Of a stretch of 64,000 nucleotides of DNA, positions 18,867-25,912 are shown one piece after another. The DNA lies in the NCBI GenBank assembly GCA_944325785.1, contig CALVBN010000002.1, positions 124,001 through 188,000 on the forward strand. Direction: 5' to 3'. The notes beneath the pieces are model-generated. The model was not told where the DNA came from and did no database searches. It was given only the letters and a program-made list of their open reading frames with translations. Both the position numbers and the translations under genes were made by a program. The stretch is from Candidatus Gastranaerophilales bacterium. GTDB lineage: Bacteria > Cyanobacteriota > Vampirovibrionia > Gastranaerophilales > Gastranaerophilaceae. How positions within the stretch are numbered: the stretch's first letter is position 1; each line of letters starts with the position of its first letter.

Positions 18867-19586
18867 CTAATACCCCCTCCTGTTTGATAAATATTTTTCA
18901 TACATCTGATAACTTGAAAATGTCAGATAATCTTTTTTCGGAATTTCATAAATCCCGATTCTTCTATTATTCAAAATCATTTCATTAAAAGTAGCACTGA
19001 TATAGTACTGTCCCTGTGTATTTACATCCTTTTCAATGACAGCAAAAGCAGAACCAACAAAATCTGAACCCTTTTTGAAATAACAGCATCCGGTTGACGC
19101 CATATTTGAAATAGGACGTTTTTCGCTTGTCTGAACAACCAAATTATTTTCATCTAACAATACAGAACTATATTTGGGATGAACAGCGTTAATGGTCACT
19201 ATTCCGCCGTCAAGATTTCTTGCCCTAAAATCCTCTATTGCCGGCTTGATATCCGTCTTGATAAGCTGGCTTCCGTTTATTAAAAGCAATTCTTCATCAT
19301 TGTTAATTTCATCAATCGCAAACAATGCCGAACACACTGCACCCTTTGTATCACCGGCAACCTCTATAATCTTACATTTGGGGCATAAGATTTTTAAAGT
19401 ATCGCCCAAAAAATATTTGTCTTGATCTTCTTTTCTTATAATACAAGTTATATTATCGCCGACTGTTTCCAGAAGCTCAATCGTCCGTTGTATCATCGGC
19501 TTATTTTGAATCTCTATTAAGTACTTTGGATAACCTTTCTCACAAAAATCTTTGTCAGAACCTGCCATTAAAATTAATATATTCAT
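18867..19586 (-). CDS. Degenerate nucleotidyltransferase-like protein
   Basis: This 239-residue protein has the same fold pattern as its downstream neighbour, but the NTP-binding loop is altered: LILMAGSDKDFCEKGYPKY instead of AGxGSRF...KPKP. The acidic segment INGSQLIKTDIK also lacks the normal Asp before the first metal ligand. It may be a non-catalytic partner or regulatory subunit of the intact enzyme, or use a different substrate. ATG 19586 overlaps the HAD stop by one base (TAATG), with GGAGG 9 bases upstream. Confidence 0.72.
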   Translation of the reverse strand: MNILILMAGSDKDFCEKGYPKYLIEIQNKPMIQRTIELLETVGDNITCIIRKEDQDKYFLGDTLKILCPKCKIIEVAGDTKGAVCSALFAIDEINNDEELLLINGSQLIKTDIKPAIEDFRARNLDGGIVTINAVHPKYSSVLLDENNLVVQTSEKRPISNMASTGCCYFKKGSDFVGSAFAVIEKDVNTQGQYYISATFNEMILNNRRIGIYEIPKKDYLTFSSYQMYEKYLSNRRGY

Positions 19587-20245
19587 TATCTGACACCTCC
19601 TGCCAAAAGATGAGAACTCTCCGCCTCTATCTCTTTTATTCTGTTCTTAATATTTTGATAAGTTACATCATTAACCGTCTCTACTTTCAAAAGATTTGCA
19701 CCGCTCGCAAGCCCCGCCTTGATTCCATTAGGATTATCTTCAACAACAAGACATTCTTCCGGCTTTAATCCAAATCTTTTTATCGCTGTCTGGTAAATCT
19801 CCGGATCCGGCTTGGATTTTGTAACATCTTGATTTGAAAGAGTAAAATCAAGATATTTCTGTAAATCCGCTTTTTCCATCATCATATCAATGGTTACTCT
19901 GACGGAGTTGGAAGCAAGCGCTAAACCATATCCTTCCGTCTTTAATTTTGAAAGAGCATATTGATGACAAAACAGAGGTTTGCACTTCATATAAACATGT
20001 TCCATTGTATAAATCTGTTTCATGTGATTTATGAATTTATGAAGACCTTTCGGCAAGCCTTTTTCGATTGACAGCATTTCAAGTTTTTTCTTTGTCGGAA
20101 GCCCGTCAAAAGTTACAAGATGATCATATCTGGAAATCTTATAGCCAAACAACTCTAACGCTTGATTAAGAGCTTCATAATGCCAGTCTTTTGCATCAAT
20201 AAGGACTCCGTCCATATCAAATATTACTGCTTTAATTTTTACCAT
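19586..20245 (-). CDS. HAD-superfamily hydrolase (phosphoglucomutase/phosphatase type)
   Basis: This 219-residue subfamily I HAD protein has motif I VIFDMDGVLIDA, motif II LASNS, and motif III/IV with K (SKPDPEIY) and VVEDNPNGIKAG. It likely removes or moves a phosphate on a sugar phosphate, as a glycan-precursor enzyme. ATG 20245 is chosen because AAGGAG lies 7 bases upstream; a longer in-frame start at 20266 lies inside the preceding gene without a ribosome site. It overlaps the GDPD-like gene by 14 bases. Confidence 0.82.
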   Translation of the reverse strand: MVKIKAVIFDMDGVLIDAKDWHYEALNQALELFGYKISRYDHLVTFDGLPTKKKLEMLSIEKGLPKGLHKFINHMKQIYTMEHVYMKCKPLFCHQYALSKLKTEGYGLALASNSVRVTIDMMMEKADLQKYLDFTLSNQDVTKSKPDPEIYQTAIKRFGLKPEECLVVEDNPNGIKAGLASGANLLKVETVNDVTYQNIKNRIKEIEAESSHLLAGGVR

Positions 20246-20849
20246 TAAAATACTCCTTTGCTTCATTAGGATAATCTGTACAAATCATTATGCCGGAAAC
20301 ATTTTTGTACCTTTCCCAGACATTTTTATACTCGCGTTTGTGCAAATCAGGTGAAACAATACAAACTTTTTTCCCTTGATTTAAAATTTCTTTGACTTCT
20401 TTTTCCCCAAACCAATCCGAATTAAAACAATCCAGCCATACGCCTTCAGCTTTATCCAGCAAAATCGGATTAGGTATAATATCACTTAACCCAGTAAAAA
20501 CCTTCAGTCCTGTCTTGTGCTGGTAAACCATCTCCGGAATACTCATGTCAAAAGTGAAATAGTTTGAAACCTTGTATTGATCAAGTAGTCTTTTTATTTC
20601 ATCTGCCATACCATCAGCTTTTATATTTAAAGCAAGTGTTAAATCTCTGCCGTCAAGAAGCTTTAATAACTCCTCAAAACTCATCTCTCCGCCTTGGGGC
20701 ATATTATGAGAAATAACTATTTCCCCTTTTATATCTCGTAAATCTGTTTCAACACCAAAACCATTGTCAAAAGCCCGCTCAAAAGCAATTTTTATATTTT
20801 TTTCTTTTTCCGTTTTCCAATAGCCTCGATGAGCAATTACTGCATTCAA
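20232..20849 (-). CDS. Glycerophosphodiester phosphodiesterase-like protein
   Basis: This 205-residue protein shows the GDPD signature: IAHRG at the N-terminus, ETDLRD (about 35-40) and SHN (about 48-50), then a shortened TIM-barrel end with TDYP. The usual substrates are glycerophosphodiesters; in a glycan operon it may trim or process a glycerol-phosphate group. It is shorter than typical GDPD enzymes (about 240-250). The start is TTG at 20849, supported by AGGAGG 5 bases upstream and no competing ATG. It follows the recombinase-like gene by 9 bases. Confidence 0.78.
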   Translation of the reverse strand: MNAVIAHRGYWKTEKEKNIKIAFERAFDNGFGVETDLRDIKGEIVISHNMPQGGEMSFEELLKLLDGRDLTLALNIKADGMADEIKRLLDQYKVSNYFTFDMSIPEMVYQHKTGLKVFTGLSDIIPNPILLDKAEGVWLDCFNSDWFGEKEVKEILNQGKKVCIVSPDLHKREYKNVWERYKNVSGIMICTDYPNEAKEYFNGKN

Positions 20850-20858
20850 TTAAACCTC

Positions 20859-21446
20859 CTATAAACTAAATTCCGGATTAAATCTTGCACTGAGATTTTC
20901 ACTTATTCCTATGTATTCCATTGTTGAAAGCACGCTGGATTGATTGAACAGCCACTGCAAAAAGGACAAATCTTTTGACTTTTGATAATAATGATAACCA
21001 AATGTTTTTCTTAATGAACTTATTGAAATATCATCGTCCAAGCCCAGCTCTTCACACACATCTTTAAACTGGTTGTAAACTGTTGTTCTCTCCAATCGTT
21101 TTCCGCGGATTGAAATGAACAACGGATCAGATTTTCTGCTGTGTTTGACTACTTTTGCTATAACATCTTTTATCTCATCATTCAGAGGAATTCTCTTTTT
21201 TATCCCCGCAAGACAATGCTTCACTACAAGAAAATCCTTGCCTTTTACATCACCGGCATTCAACTCCAGAAGATCATTAATCTTTAAGCCAGTATTGATT
21301 GATAATAAAAAGAATAGCAGATTGCGATAATCCTTTTTATTCAAATAATACTGCTTTATAAGATTTATTGTTGCTCTGTCTTTTATCGGCGAATCTTTAA
21401 CCACAGCTTTAATCCTAACATTCATCCTTATTACGGCTTTTTCCAT
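20859..21446 (-). CDS. Tyrosine recombinase-fold protein (FimB/FimE-sized), first gene of the glycan operon
   Basis: This 195-residue protein is a catalytic domain of the phage-integrase family with no N-terminal core-binding domain, the same size and build as the FimB/FimE invertases. Seen: TGLKINDLLELNAGDV (box I, Lys55 where Arg is usual), K76, SSLRKTF (box II, Ser143 for His, Arg146 kept), FNQSS (Gln169 for His/Trp) and a possible nucleophile Tyr178 in TMEYIG. Three catalytic substitutions make activity uncertain. ATG 21446 touches the left inverted repeat (21447-21476) and has no clear ribosome site; Met8 is an alternative start. Its place next to an invertible-type promoter suggests control of that switch. 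Confidence 0.8.
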   Translation of the reverse strand: MEKAVIRMNVRIKAVVKDSPIKDRATINLIKQYYLNKKDYRNLLFFLLSINTGLKINDLLELNAGDVKGKDFLVVKHCLAGIKKRIPLNDEIKDVIAKVVKHSRKSDPLFISIRGKRLERTTVYNQFKDVCEELGLDDDISISSLRKTFGYHYYQKSKDLSFLQWLFNQSSVLSTMEYIGISENLSARFNPEFSL

Positions 21447-21476
21447 CTTGCATCATTTTTAACAAAATGGTGCAAG
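21447..21476 (+). repeat. Left 30-bp inverted repeat (recombination-site-like)
   Basis: The site is CTTGCATCATTTT, core TAAC, AAAATGGTGCAAG: a 13-4-13 bp quasi-palindrome. It equals the reverse complement of the right repeat at 29 of 30 positions. It abuts the recombinase-like gene start on its outer side. The asymmetric core (TAAC here, GTTA in the right copy) sets the two sites in inverted orientation. Confidence 0.85.
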
Positions 21477-21591
21477 GGGGTAAATGTACTAGGTTTTAAA
21501 AGCTTTTTAGGGGCTGTGATTTTAGCTGTTTACAAATCTTTATTTATAGTTGCATCTAATATATTAGGTGATATTATTAGATTATACTCAC
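21477..21591. other. Putative invertible 115-bp promoter segment
   Basis: This non-coding segment lies between the two inverted repeats. As read, it carries the -10 box of a leftward promoter at its right edge (21581-21586), so the transcript leader crosses the whole segment and the left repeat before the recombinase-like gene. No coding frame is seen. By analogy with fimS and other invertible promoters, inversion would turn the promoter away from the operon. Confidence 0.65.
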
Positions 21592-21609
21592 CTTGCACCA
21601 TTTTGTTAA
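21581..21609 (-). promoter_or_regulatory. Leftward promoter of the glycan operon, spanning the right repeat boundary
   Basis: On the minus strand, TTAACA (21609-21604), a 17-bp spacer and a perfect TATAAT (21586-21581). The -35 box overlaps the 4-bp core of the right repeat, while the -10 box is inside the segment. The left repeat carries the same TTAACA on the plus strand, but a -10 box does not follow it in this orientation. The window thus shows the ON state. Confidence 0.7.
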
Positions 21610-21632
21610 AAATGGTGCAAGATTTTTTATTT
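21592..21632 (+). terminator. Right 30-bp inverted repeat with T-run (site and plus-strand terminator)
   Basis: The repeat (21592-21621) is CTTGCACCATTTT, core GTTA, AAAATGGTGCAAG. On the plus strand it is followed by ATTTTTTATTTT, so it is also a 13-bp-stem intrinsic terminator for rightward transcription. No rightward gene precedes it in the current orientation. It would stop transcripts from the promoter if the segment were inverted. Confidence 0.75.
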
Positions 21633-22108
21633 TAGAGCGATATCCATGCTTCCGCTTCTATACCCCTCTAAGTCAAGAGTAATATATATTATGCCGGTTT
21701 CCTTGAATGATTTTATAATTAAATCTTTTTTTAACAAAAACTTTTCAAACTGTTTAGGCAGGATTTCTATTCTTGCAATGTCATTATGAAGCCTTACTCG
21801 ACAGGGGCTGAAGCTGTTTTCCTTTAAAAATTTTTCACAAAGTTTTACTTTTTTTATATTCGCGGATGTTATTAAATCTCCGTATGGAAATCTTGTTGCA
21901 AAACAGGGGTTTGAGGGTTTATCATAACATTCAATACCGCAGATTCGCGCATAATCCCTAATTTCCTTTTTAGTTATCTTAAATTCAGCAAACGGAGATA
22001 TTATTCCTAATTCTTCAAGAGCTTTTCTCTGTCTGCACCAGCATCAAGCAGTGCGGCTACCGACATATCGCCCGAAATTCCGGATTTGCATTCAAAGTAT
22101 AAGTCCAT
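21627..22108 (-). pseudogene. larC 5' remnant fused to larE 3' half (deletion scar)
   Basis: From ATG 22108 (AGGAGA upstream), the first codons read MDLYFECKSGISGDMSVAALL, the LarC N-terminus, and hit a stop at 22007. In another frame, from about 22045 to the stop at 21627, the sequence encodes the C-terminal half of LarE: RKALEELGIISPFAEF, then DKPSNPCFATRFPYGDLIT and a RVRLHNDIARIE segment. A deletion has joined the two genes out of frame near 22030-22045. Intact LarB, LarC and LarE make the nickel-pincer cofactor of lactate racemase; this copy cannot. Confidence 0.82.
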
Positions 22109-22149
22109 TTTGTTTTCTCCTGTTTTGTTATTTAGTTTTGGCGGGTTAA

Positions 22150-22187
22150 CACCTCACCCTAACCCTCTCCTGTAAGGAGAGGGAACG
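22150..22187. repeat. REP-like intergenic element, copy A
   Basis: CACCTCACCCTAA is followed by the hairpin CCCTCTCC-tgtaa-GGAGAGGG. It matches copies at 45176 and 49546 almost exactly. Like them, it sits just 3' of a minus-strand gene, here the larB remnant. Confidence 0.8.
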
Positions 22188-22193
22188 ATTGCT

Positions 22194-22867
22194 TTATCTT
22201 GAATCGCAGATTTTTCTGTTTATTTGCGAAGCGCTGTAGCCCGCATTAAAACCGCTATCAATATTAACAACAGTCATTCCTTCTGCGCAGGAATTCAGCA
22301 TTGTTAAAAGTGCAGATACTCCTTTTAGAGAAGTTCCGTATCCGACAGATGTCGGGACAGCAATTACCGGAGAATCCGCAAGTCCGGTAATTATTCCTCC
22401 CAGAGCCCCTTCCATGCCTGCAACTGCAATTATAACATTTGCTTTCCTTATTTCGTCTATCTTGTCAAAAAGTCTGTGAATACCTGCAACACCGATATCA
22501 TAATACTTTTTGACATTACTTCCGTAAAACATTGCTGTTTCAGAGGCTTCTTCCGCCACGGGAATATCTCCGGTTCCTGCCGTACATACTGCGACTTCCC
22601 CGATTTTTTCTGTCGGCTTATGGATTAGTGTAAGCACGCGGGCTTTTTCATTGTATTTTATATCCGGCAGTTTTTTATCAAAAATTCTGCCTGCTCAACG
22701 GAAGCCCTTGTTCCGATAACATTCTGCCCTGCGTTTTTAAATCCCTCAAAAATTTTCACAAGCTGTTCATTTGTTTTGCATTCGCAAAAAACAGCCTCTG
22801 AACCGCCCCTTCTTTTTTCTCTTTCTATATCAAGTTTTGCAAAATCTAAGTCTAAATATTTATCCAT
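22194..22867 (-). pseudogene. larB: larB, frameshifted and N-terminally shortened
   Basis: LarB carboxylates nicotinate adenine dinucleotide in nickel-pincer cofactor synthesis. The first frame (22867-22658) gives DFAKLDIEREKRRGGSEAVF and [12 protein letters not shown]. The second (from about 22680 to 22194) gives [44 protein letters not shown] and PTSVGYG, all typical of the family's AIR-carboxylase-like fold. The shift occurs at a run of six A; one more A would restore the frame. About 25 N-terminal residues usual in LarB are missing, and ATG 22867 has no ribosome site. The adjacent larC/larE wreck supports real decay. Confidence 0.82.
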
Positions 22868-22873
22868 AGATTA

Positions 22874-22904
22874 ATTTTACTACATAAGAGTTACTATCAG
22901 TCAA
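22874..22904 (-). promoter_or_regulatory. Promoter with 19-bp spacer (MerR-type) before larB
   Basis: On the minus strand, TTGACT (22904-22899), a 19-bp spacer and TAAAAT (22879-22874). The word CTTGACTGATAGT is identical to that of the flavodoxin promoter. The second half of the dyad is degenerate here. The expected transcript start is at or next to ATG 22867, implying a leaderless transcript or a deletion that moved the promoter against the larB interior. Confidence 0.55.
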
Positions 22905-22955
22905 GTATTTTTGCCAAGACAGTTCTGGCAAAGCGGAGTTACACTGGAATTAATC

Positions 22956-23082
22956 CGGTGGGAACGCAATGCGCAATATAGCATAAAATCCTGCATTTCA
23001 AGAGGCTTTTCCCACCCTACATTGTTGATTGTTGGTTTTGTTTAAATTTTGCGCACAACAGTCCGAGTTCAAATATAAATAT
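22956..23082. repeat. Direct repeat, left copy (contains a tatC-tail remnant)
   Basis: About 127 bp that match 25123-25250 with only a few mismatches. The right half corresponds to the last about 17 codons of tatC including its stop. The frame is lost upstream of that, so this is a non-functional copy. Confidence 0.85.
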
Positions 23083-23145
23083 ATTTTGTTTTATTTTTCA
23101 CCCAATCTACGAACTGTAAATAATGTAAAACCATCAGAATTCTAA

Positions 23146-24246
23146 TCAATATCTATGAATTTTTTCTCTAAGCTCCATATGGTCAATCATATTAAAAATA
23201 GAAGCGAGTTCTTGATAAAATGTGTCTGCAGTCTGAGGATTTCCCAAGGGCTTAAATAAAGATCCTATCTCAAATAAATTTTGTTTGGAACTTAGGGCAA
23301 ACATTACTTTGTTGCTGTAAAATGCGCATTTGGCTTTGCTTGCTTTGAAGGCAAGGTTAATATGTTGAAATCTTTCCAAAAATCCAGGTGTAAGCCAATA
23401 CCTTGCTTCTATTTGGTTTAAAGAATATGCTCTAAACTTCTTAGCAAACACAGGATCTTCCAGCTTAACTTCTTCCATATTTTTTATGTTTTTCCTGTCA
23501 TAAAAACTTAAAAAAATACTTAATATCAAGAAAATAACAAGAATCGCCAATAAGTATATATTTTCTGTAGCCAATATCACAACGATGTATATGAAAATCG
23601 GCAGAGCGATACAAAAAATCATTACAAGCAGTTTGAAGCTGATTTTTGTAATATCGCCCTTGGTTACAGCCATGGTTGGCTCTCCTATTTCTTTATCAGA
23701 TTTCAATTGTATTACAACACCCTTAAAAATCCTAATAGGCAAGTCGTCGCGAAACGGATAATACAAATCCGTTTCACAAATCTTAAACGGAATCCCTTTA
23801 TAAACGCCTTGAAACTCATCATCTGTTTTTCTCGGTTCAAACTCTCCAAAAAGCCCGCTGAGTATTAGGTCAGATCTTGAAATAATATCTTTGCCGTTTG
23901 TCCATTTTATACCGGCTGTGTTTAGCAATTTCGGCAGTCCTTCTTTCTTGAGAGCCAGAGAAAAATTTTTTATTTTCCTGTCTGCTCGAATAATCAAATA
24001 AATCCCAAGCGCAAGTGATATAATAAGCAGGTATATCAGCCAAATTCTATAATCGTAATCAATATATAACAGCGTGATAAAACTTGCCAAAGGTAGTATT
24101 AAAGCAGTTGATAAAAAAAGAATAACTTTTAATGCCTCTCGTTTTCTGAATGTTTCATATTTTTCAAATATTGGAGCAGTTACAGTTTGGTAAACTTTAT
24201 GAAACTCTTCAAAATTTAAAAAATTTTCCAATAAAATTTCTCCCAA
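23146..24246 (-). CDS. DUF3137-family membrane protein
   Basis: This 366-residue protein has two pairs of membrane segments (about 40-85 and 205-245). It carries the family signature in the C-terminal part: EDPVFAKKFRAYSLNQIEARYWLTPGFLERF by position about 280-310. The middle part (SGLFGEFEPRKTDDEFQGVYKGIPFKI) also fits DUF3137. No function is established for the family. It lies alone between copies of the tatC-tail repeat, divergent from the fic gene, so it looks like part of an inserted islet. Confidence 0.75.
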   Translation of the reverse strand: MGEILLENFLNFEEFHKVYQTVTAPIFEKYETFRKREALKVILFLSTALILPLASFITLLYIDYDYRIWLIYLLIISLALGIYLIIRADRKIKNFSLALKKEGLPKLLNTAGIKWTNGKDIISRSDLILSGLFGEFEPRKTDDEFQGVYKGIPFKICETDLYYPFRDDLPIRIFKGVVIQLKSDKEIGEPTMAVTKGDITKISFKLLVMIFCIALPIFIYIVVILATENIYLLAILVIFLILSIFLSFYDRKNIKNMEEVKLEDPVFAKKFRAYSLNQIEARYWLTPGFLERFQHINLAFKASKAKCAFYSNKVMFALSSKQNLFEIGSLFKPLGNPQTADTFYQELASIFNMIDHMELREKIHRY

Positions 24247-24339
24247 TTAACACTTCGCGCTGTAATGACAATTTTACCATTCCAGCCAGGTATTTACAAT
24301 ATGTTAGTTAGTAGGTTTTTACTCAACCTACTAACTTAA

Positions 24340-24375
24340 AAACACGCCTAAAAGGCTTTTCCCACCCTACATTAC
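24340..24375. repeat. Short copy of the tatC-tail repeat, between DUF3137 and fic
   Basis: It contains AAGGCTTTTCCCACCCTACATT, a match to the centre of both long direct repeats (about 23001 and 25169), in the same orientation. Confidence 0.65.
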
Positions 24376-24431
24376 TAAAAGAGCTTAACATATCAAAAAT
24401 TTTGTGCTACCATTGAATTGAAAGGTATAAT

Positions 24432-25040
24432 ATGGTCTTAGAAAATAAACTTGGAATTACTGACTCCTCGGAACTTGCACGAAAAGAAGAAATGATTAGC
24501 AAGAAAAAAGCCCTTGAATTATTTGAAAAGGGTATTCTTGATTCTCTGGAAGCCGGTACATTCAAAACTTTATCCCAAATTCACAAATACCTGTTTGATG
24601 AAATTTATTATTTTGCCGGTGAGATGAGAAATGTTAATATTGCAAAAGGAAATTTCAGATTCGCACCTGTTATGTATTTGAAACAAGCGTTAGAACATAT
24701 TGATAAAATGCCGCAATCAACATTTGAAGAAATTATTCAGAAATACGTTGAAATGAACGTTGCGCATCCGTTTAGGGAGGGTAACGGACGCAGTACACGT
24801 ATATGGCTGGATTTAATATTAAAAAAAGAATTAGGAAAAGTGGTTGATTGGAGCAAGGTTGATAAAGATGATTATTTACTTGCAATGGAACGCAGTCCGG
24901 TTAAAGATATTGAAATAAGAGAAGTTCTAAAAGAGGCTCTTACTGATAATATAAATAATCGAGAAGTTTATATGAAAGGGATTGATGCAAGTTACTGCTA
25001 TGAGGGATATTTCACTTATAGAACAGAAGATCTTGGTTAA
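24432..25040 (+). CDS. fic: Fic-domain AMP-transferase, class III-like
   Basis: This 202-residue single-domain Fic protein has the catalytic motif [12 protein letters not shown] with His112, which uses ATP to modify hydroxyl side chains of targets, usually with AMP. The Fic flap and the preceding helices are present. Near the end, S187-Y-C-Y-E191-G192 fits the inhibitory motif [S/T]xxxE[G/N]. A C-terminal position defines class III enzymes, which restrain themselves and are relieved by self-modification. No separate antitoxin is seen. It sits in the repeat-bracketed islet and points toward the convergent tatC end. Confidence 0.88.
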   Translation: MVLENKLGITDSSELARKEEMISKKKALELFEKGILDSLEAGTFKTLSQIHKYLFDEIYYFAGEMRNVNIAKGNFRFAPVMYLKQALEHIDKMPQSTFEEIIQKYVEMNVAHPFREGNGRSTRIWLDLILKKELGKVVDWSKVDKDDYLLAMERSPVKDIEIREVLKEALTDNINNREVYMKGIDASYCYEGYFTYRTEDLG

Positions 25041-25052
25041 ATTATTTTTTCT

Positions 25053-25095
25053 TAAATTTTGTGCATAATACTCCGAGTCAAATAATAAATAAATT
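25053..25095. repeat. Partial tatC-tail copy after fic
   Basis: About 43 bp similar to the tatC 3' end (25211-25252), for example CTCCGAG-TCAAATAATAAATA, starting 12 bases after the fic stop. It lies in tandem before the functional copy. Confidence 0.65.
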
Positions 25096-25122
25096 CCCGA
25101 CAAAACTGAATTAAAAATAATT

Positions 25123-25250
25123 CGGTGGGAACGCAATGCGCAATATAGCATAAAAACCCGCATTTAAAGAGGCTTTTCCCACCCTACATTGTTGATTGTT
25201 GGTTTTGTTTAAATTTTGCGCACAACAGTCCGAGCTCAAATAATAAATAT
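25123..25250. repeat. Direct repeat, right copy (functional tatC tail)
   Basis: This partner of 22956-23082 contains the real end of tatC (stop at 25184-25186) and 60 bp downstream. Identity across about 127 bp with the left copy suggests a duplication linked to insertion of the fic/DUF3137 islet. Confidence 0.85.
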
Positions 25251-25912
25251 GTTGGCATAAATAAAATTAATTGGCTTATAACGTCTGGCGGGGTAAAGAT
25301 TGCTGCAAGAATTAGCAATATAACAACAACGTAAGGACGTTTATCGCTGAAAGTTTCATATGATACAATGCCATATTTTATAAGCGAATATGTAATAAGC
25401 GGAAACTGGAACATTACGCCGAACGCGACCGACATCCACAAAGACATATTGATAATATTTGTAATTCCCCACATAGCGTGAATATTAGATGTCATAAAGC
25501 TCATTCCGAAGCGTATAACAAGCGGAAGCATTACAAAAAGACAGAATATTACGCCCAGTACAAACAAGCTGGTAGAGGTCAAAACAATCGAAGAAATAAA
25601 TTTTCTTTCATTTTCATAAAGCGCCGGAAGAAAAAAGTTCCAAATCTGTTTCATCATATAAGGAAAACAAATTATTAAATCCAGAACAAACGCAAATTTA
25701 ATCTGAATTAAAAACACCTCCGCCGGCGAAAAATAATTCAGCACCAAATTTGTATTTTTTGTCAAAAAATTTATAAAAATTTCCAGACACTTTGGTGCAA
25801 CAAAAAGCATCGGTATTATCATAACCGCAAGCGAAATGATACACTTCAAAAGTGTTTCTCTCAAAGCTTCCAGATGAGATATAATGCTTTCGTCGCTGTT
25901 ATTGTCCATCAT
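25184..25912 (-). CDS. tatC: Sec-independent translocase subunit TatC
   Basis: This 242-residue protein has six membrane segments. The N-terminal SHLEALRETLLK matches the conserved S-H-L-x-E-L-R motif of TatC, which recognises twin-arginine signals. The later FPYMMKQIWNFFLPALYENER region is the conserved F/P-x-x-x-Q-x-W...F-P-x-L-Y segment. With TatA it exports folded cofactor-bearing proteins across the inner membrane. Its ATG overlaps the tatA stop region, forming one unit. Its last codons are duplicated twice in the flanking islet. Confidence 0.95.
   Translation of the reverse strand: MMDNNSDESIISHLEALRETLLKCIISLAVMIIPMLFVAPKCLEIFINFLTKNTNLVLNYFSPAEVFLIQIKFAFVLDLIICFPYMMKQIWNFFLPALYENERKFISSIVLTSTSLFVLGVIFCLFVMLPLVIRFGMSFMTSNIHAMWGITNIINMSLWMSVAFGVMFQFPLITYSLIKYGIVSYETFSDKRPYVVVILLILAAIFTPPDVISQLILFMPTYLLFELGLLCAKFKQNQQSTM

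Noticed and set aside
21447-21621. Reading the two 30-bp repeats simply as gene terminators
   Set aside because: For the leftward larE remnant and operon neither repeat has a T-run on the minus strand, and there is no rightward gene before the right repeat. Their near identity in inverted orientation and the promoter placed on one of them are not explained by terminators alone.
22650-22690. Programmed frameshift as the main explanation for larB
   Set aside because: The slippery word fits, but the adjacent larC and larE are plainly destroyed, so mutation is simpler. Kept only as a low-score finding.
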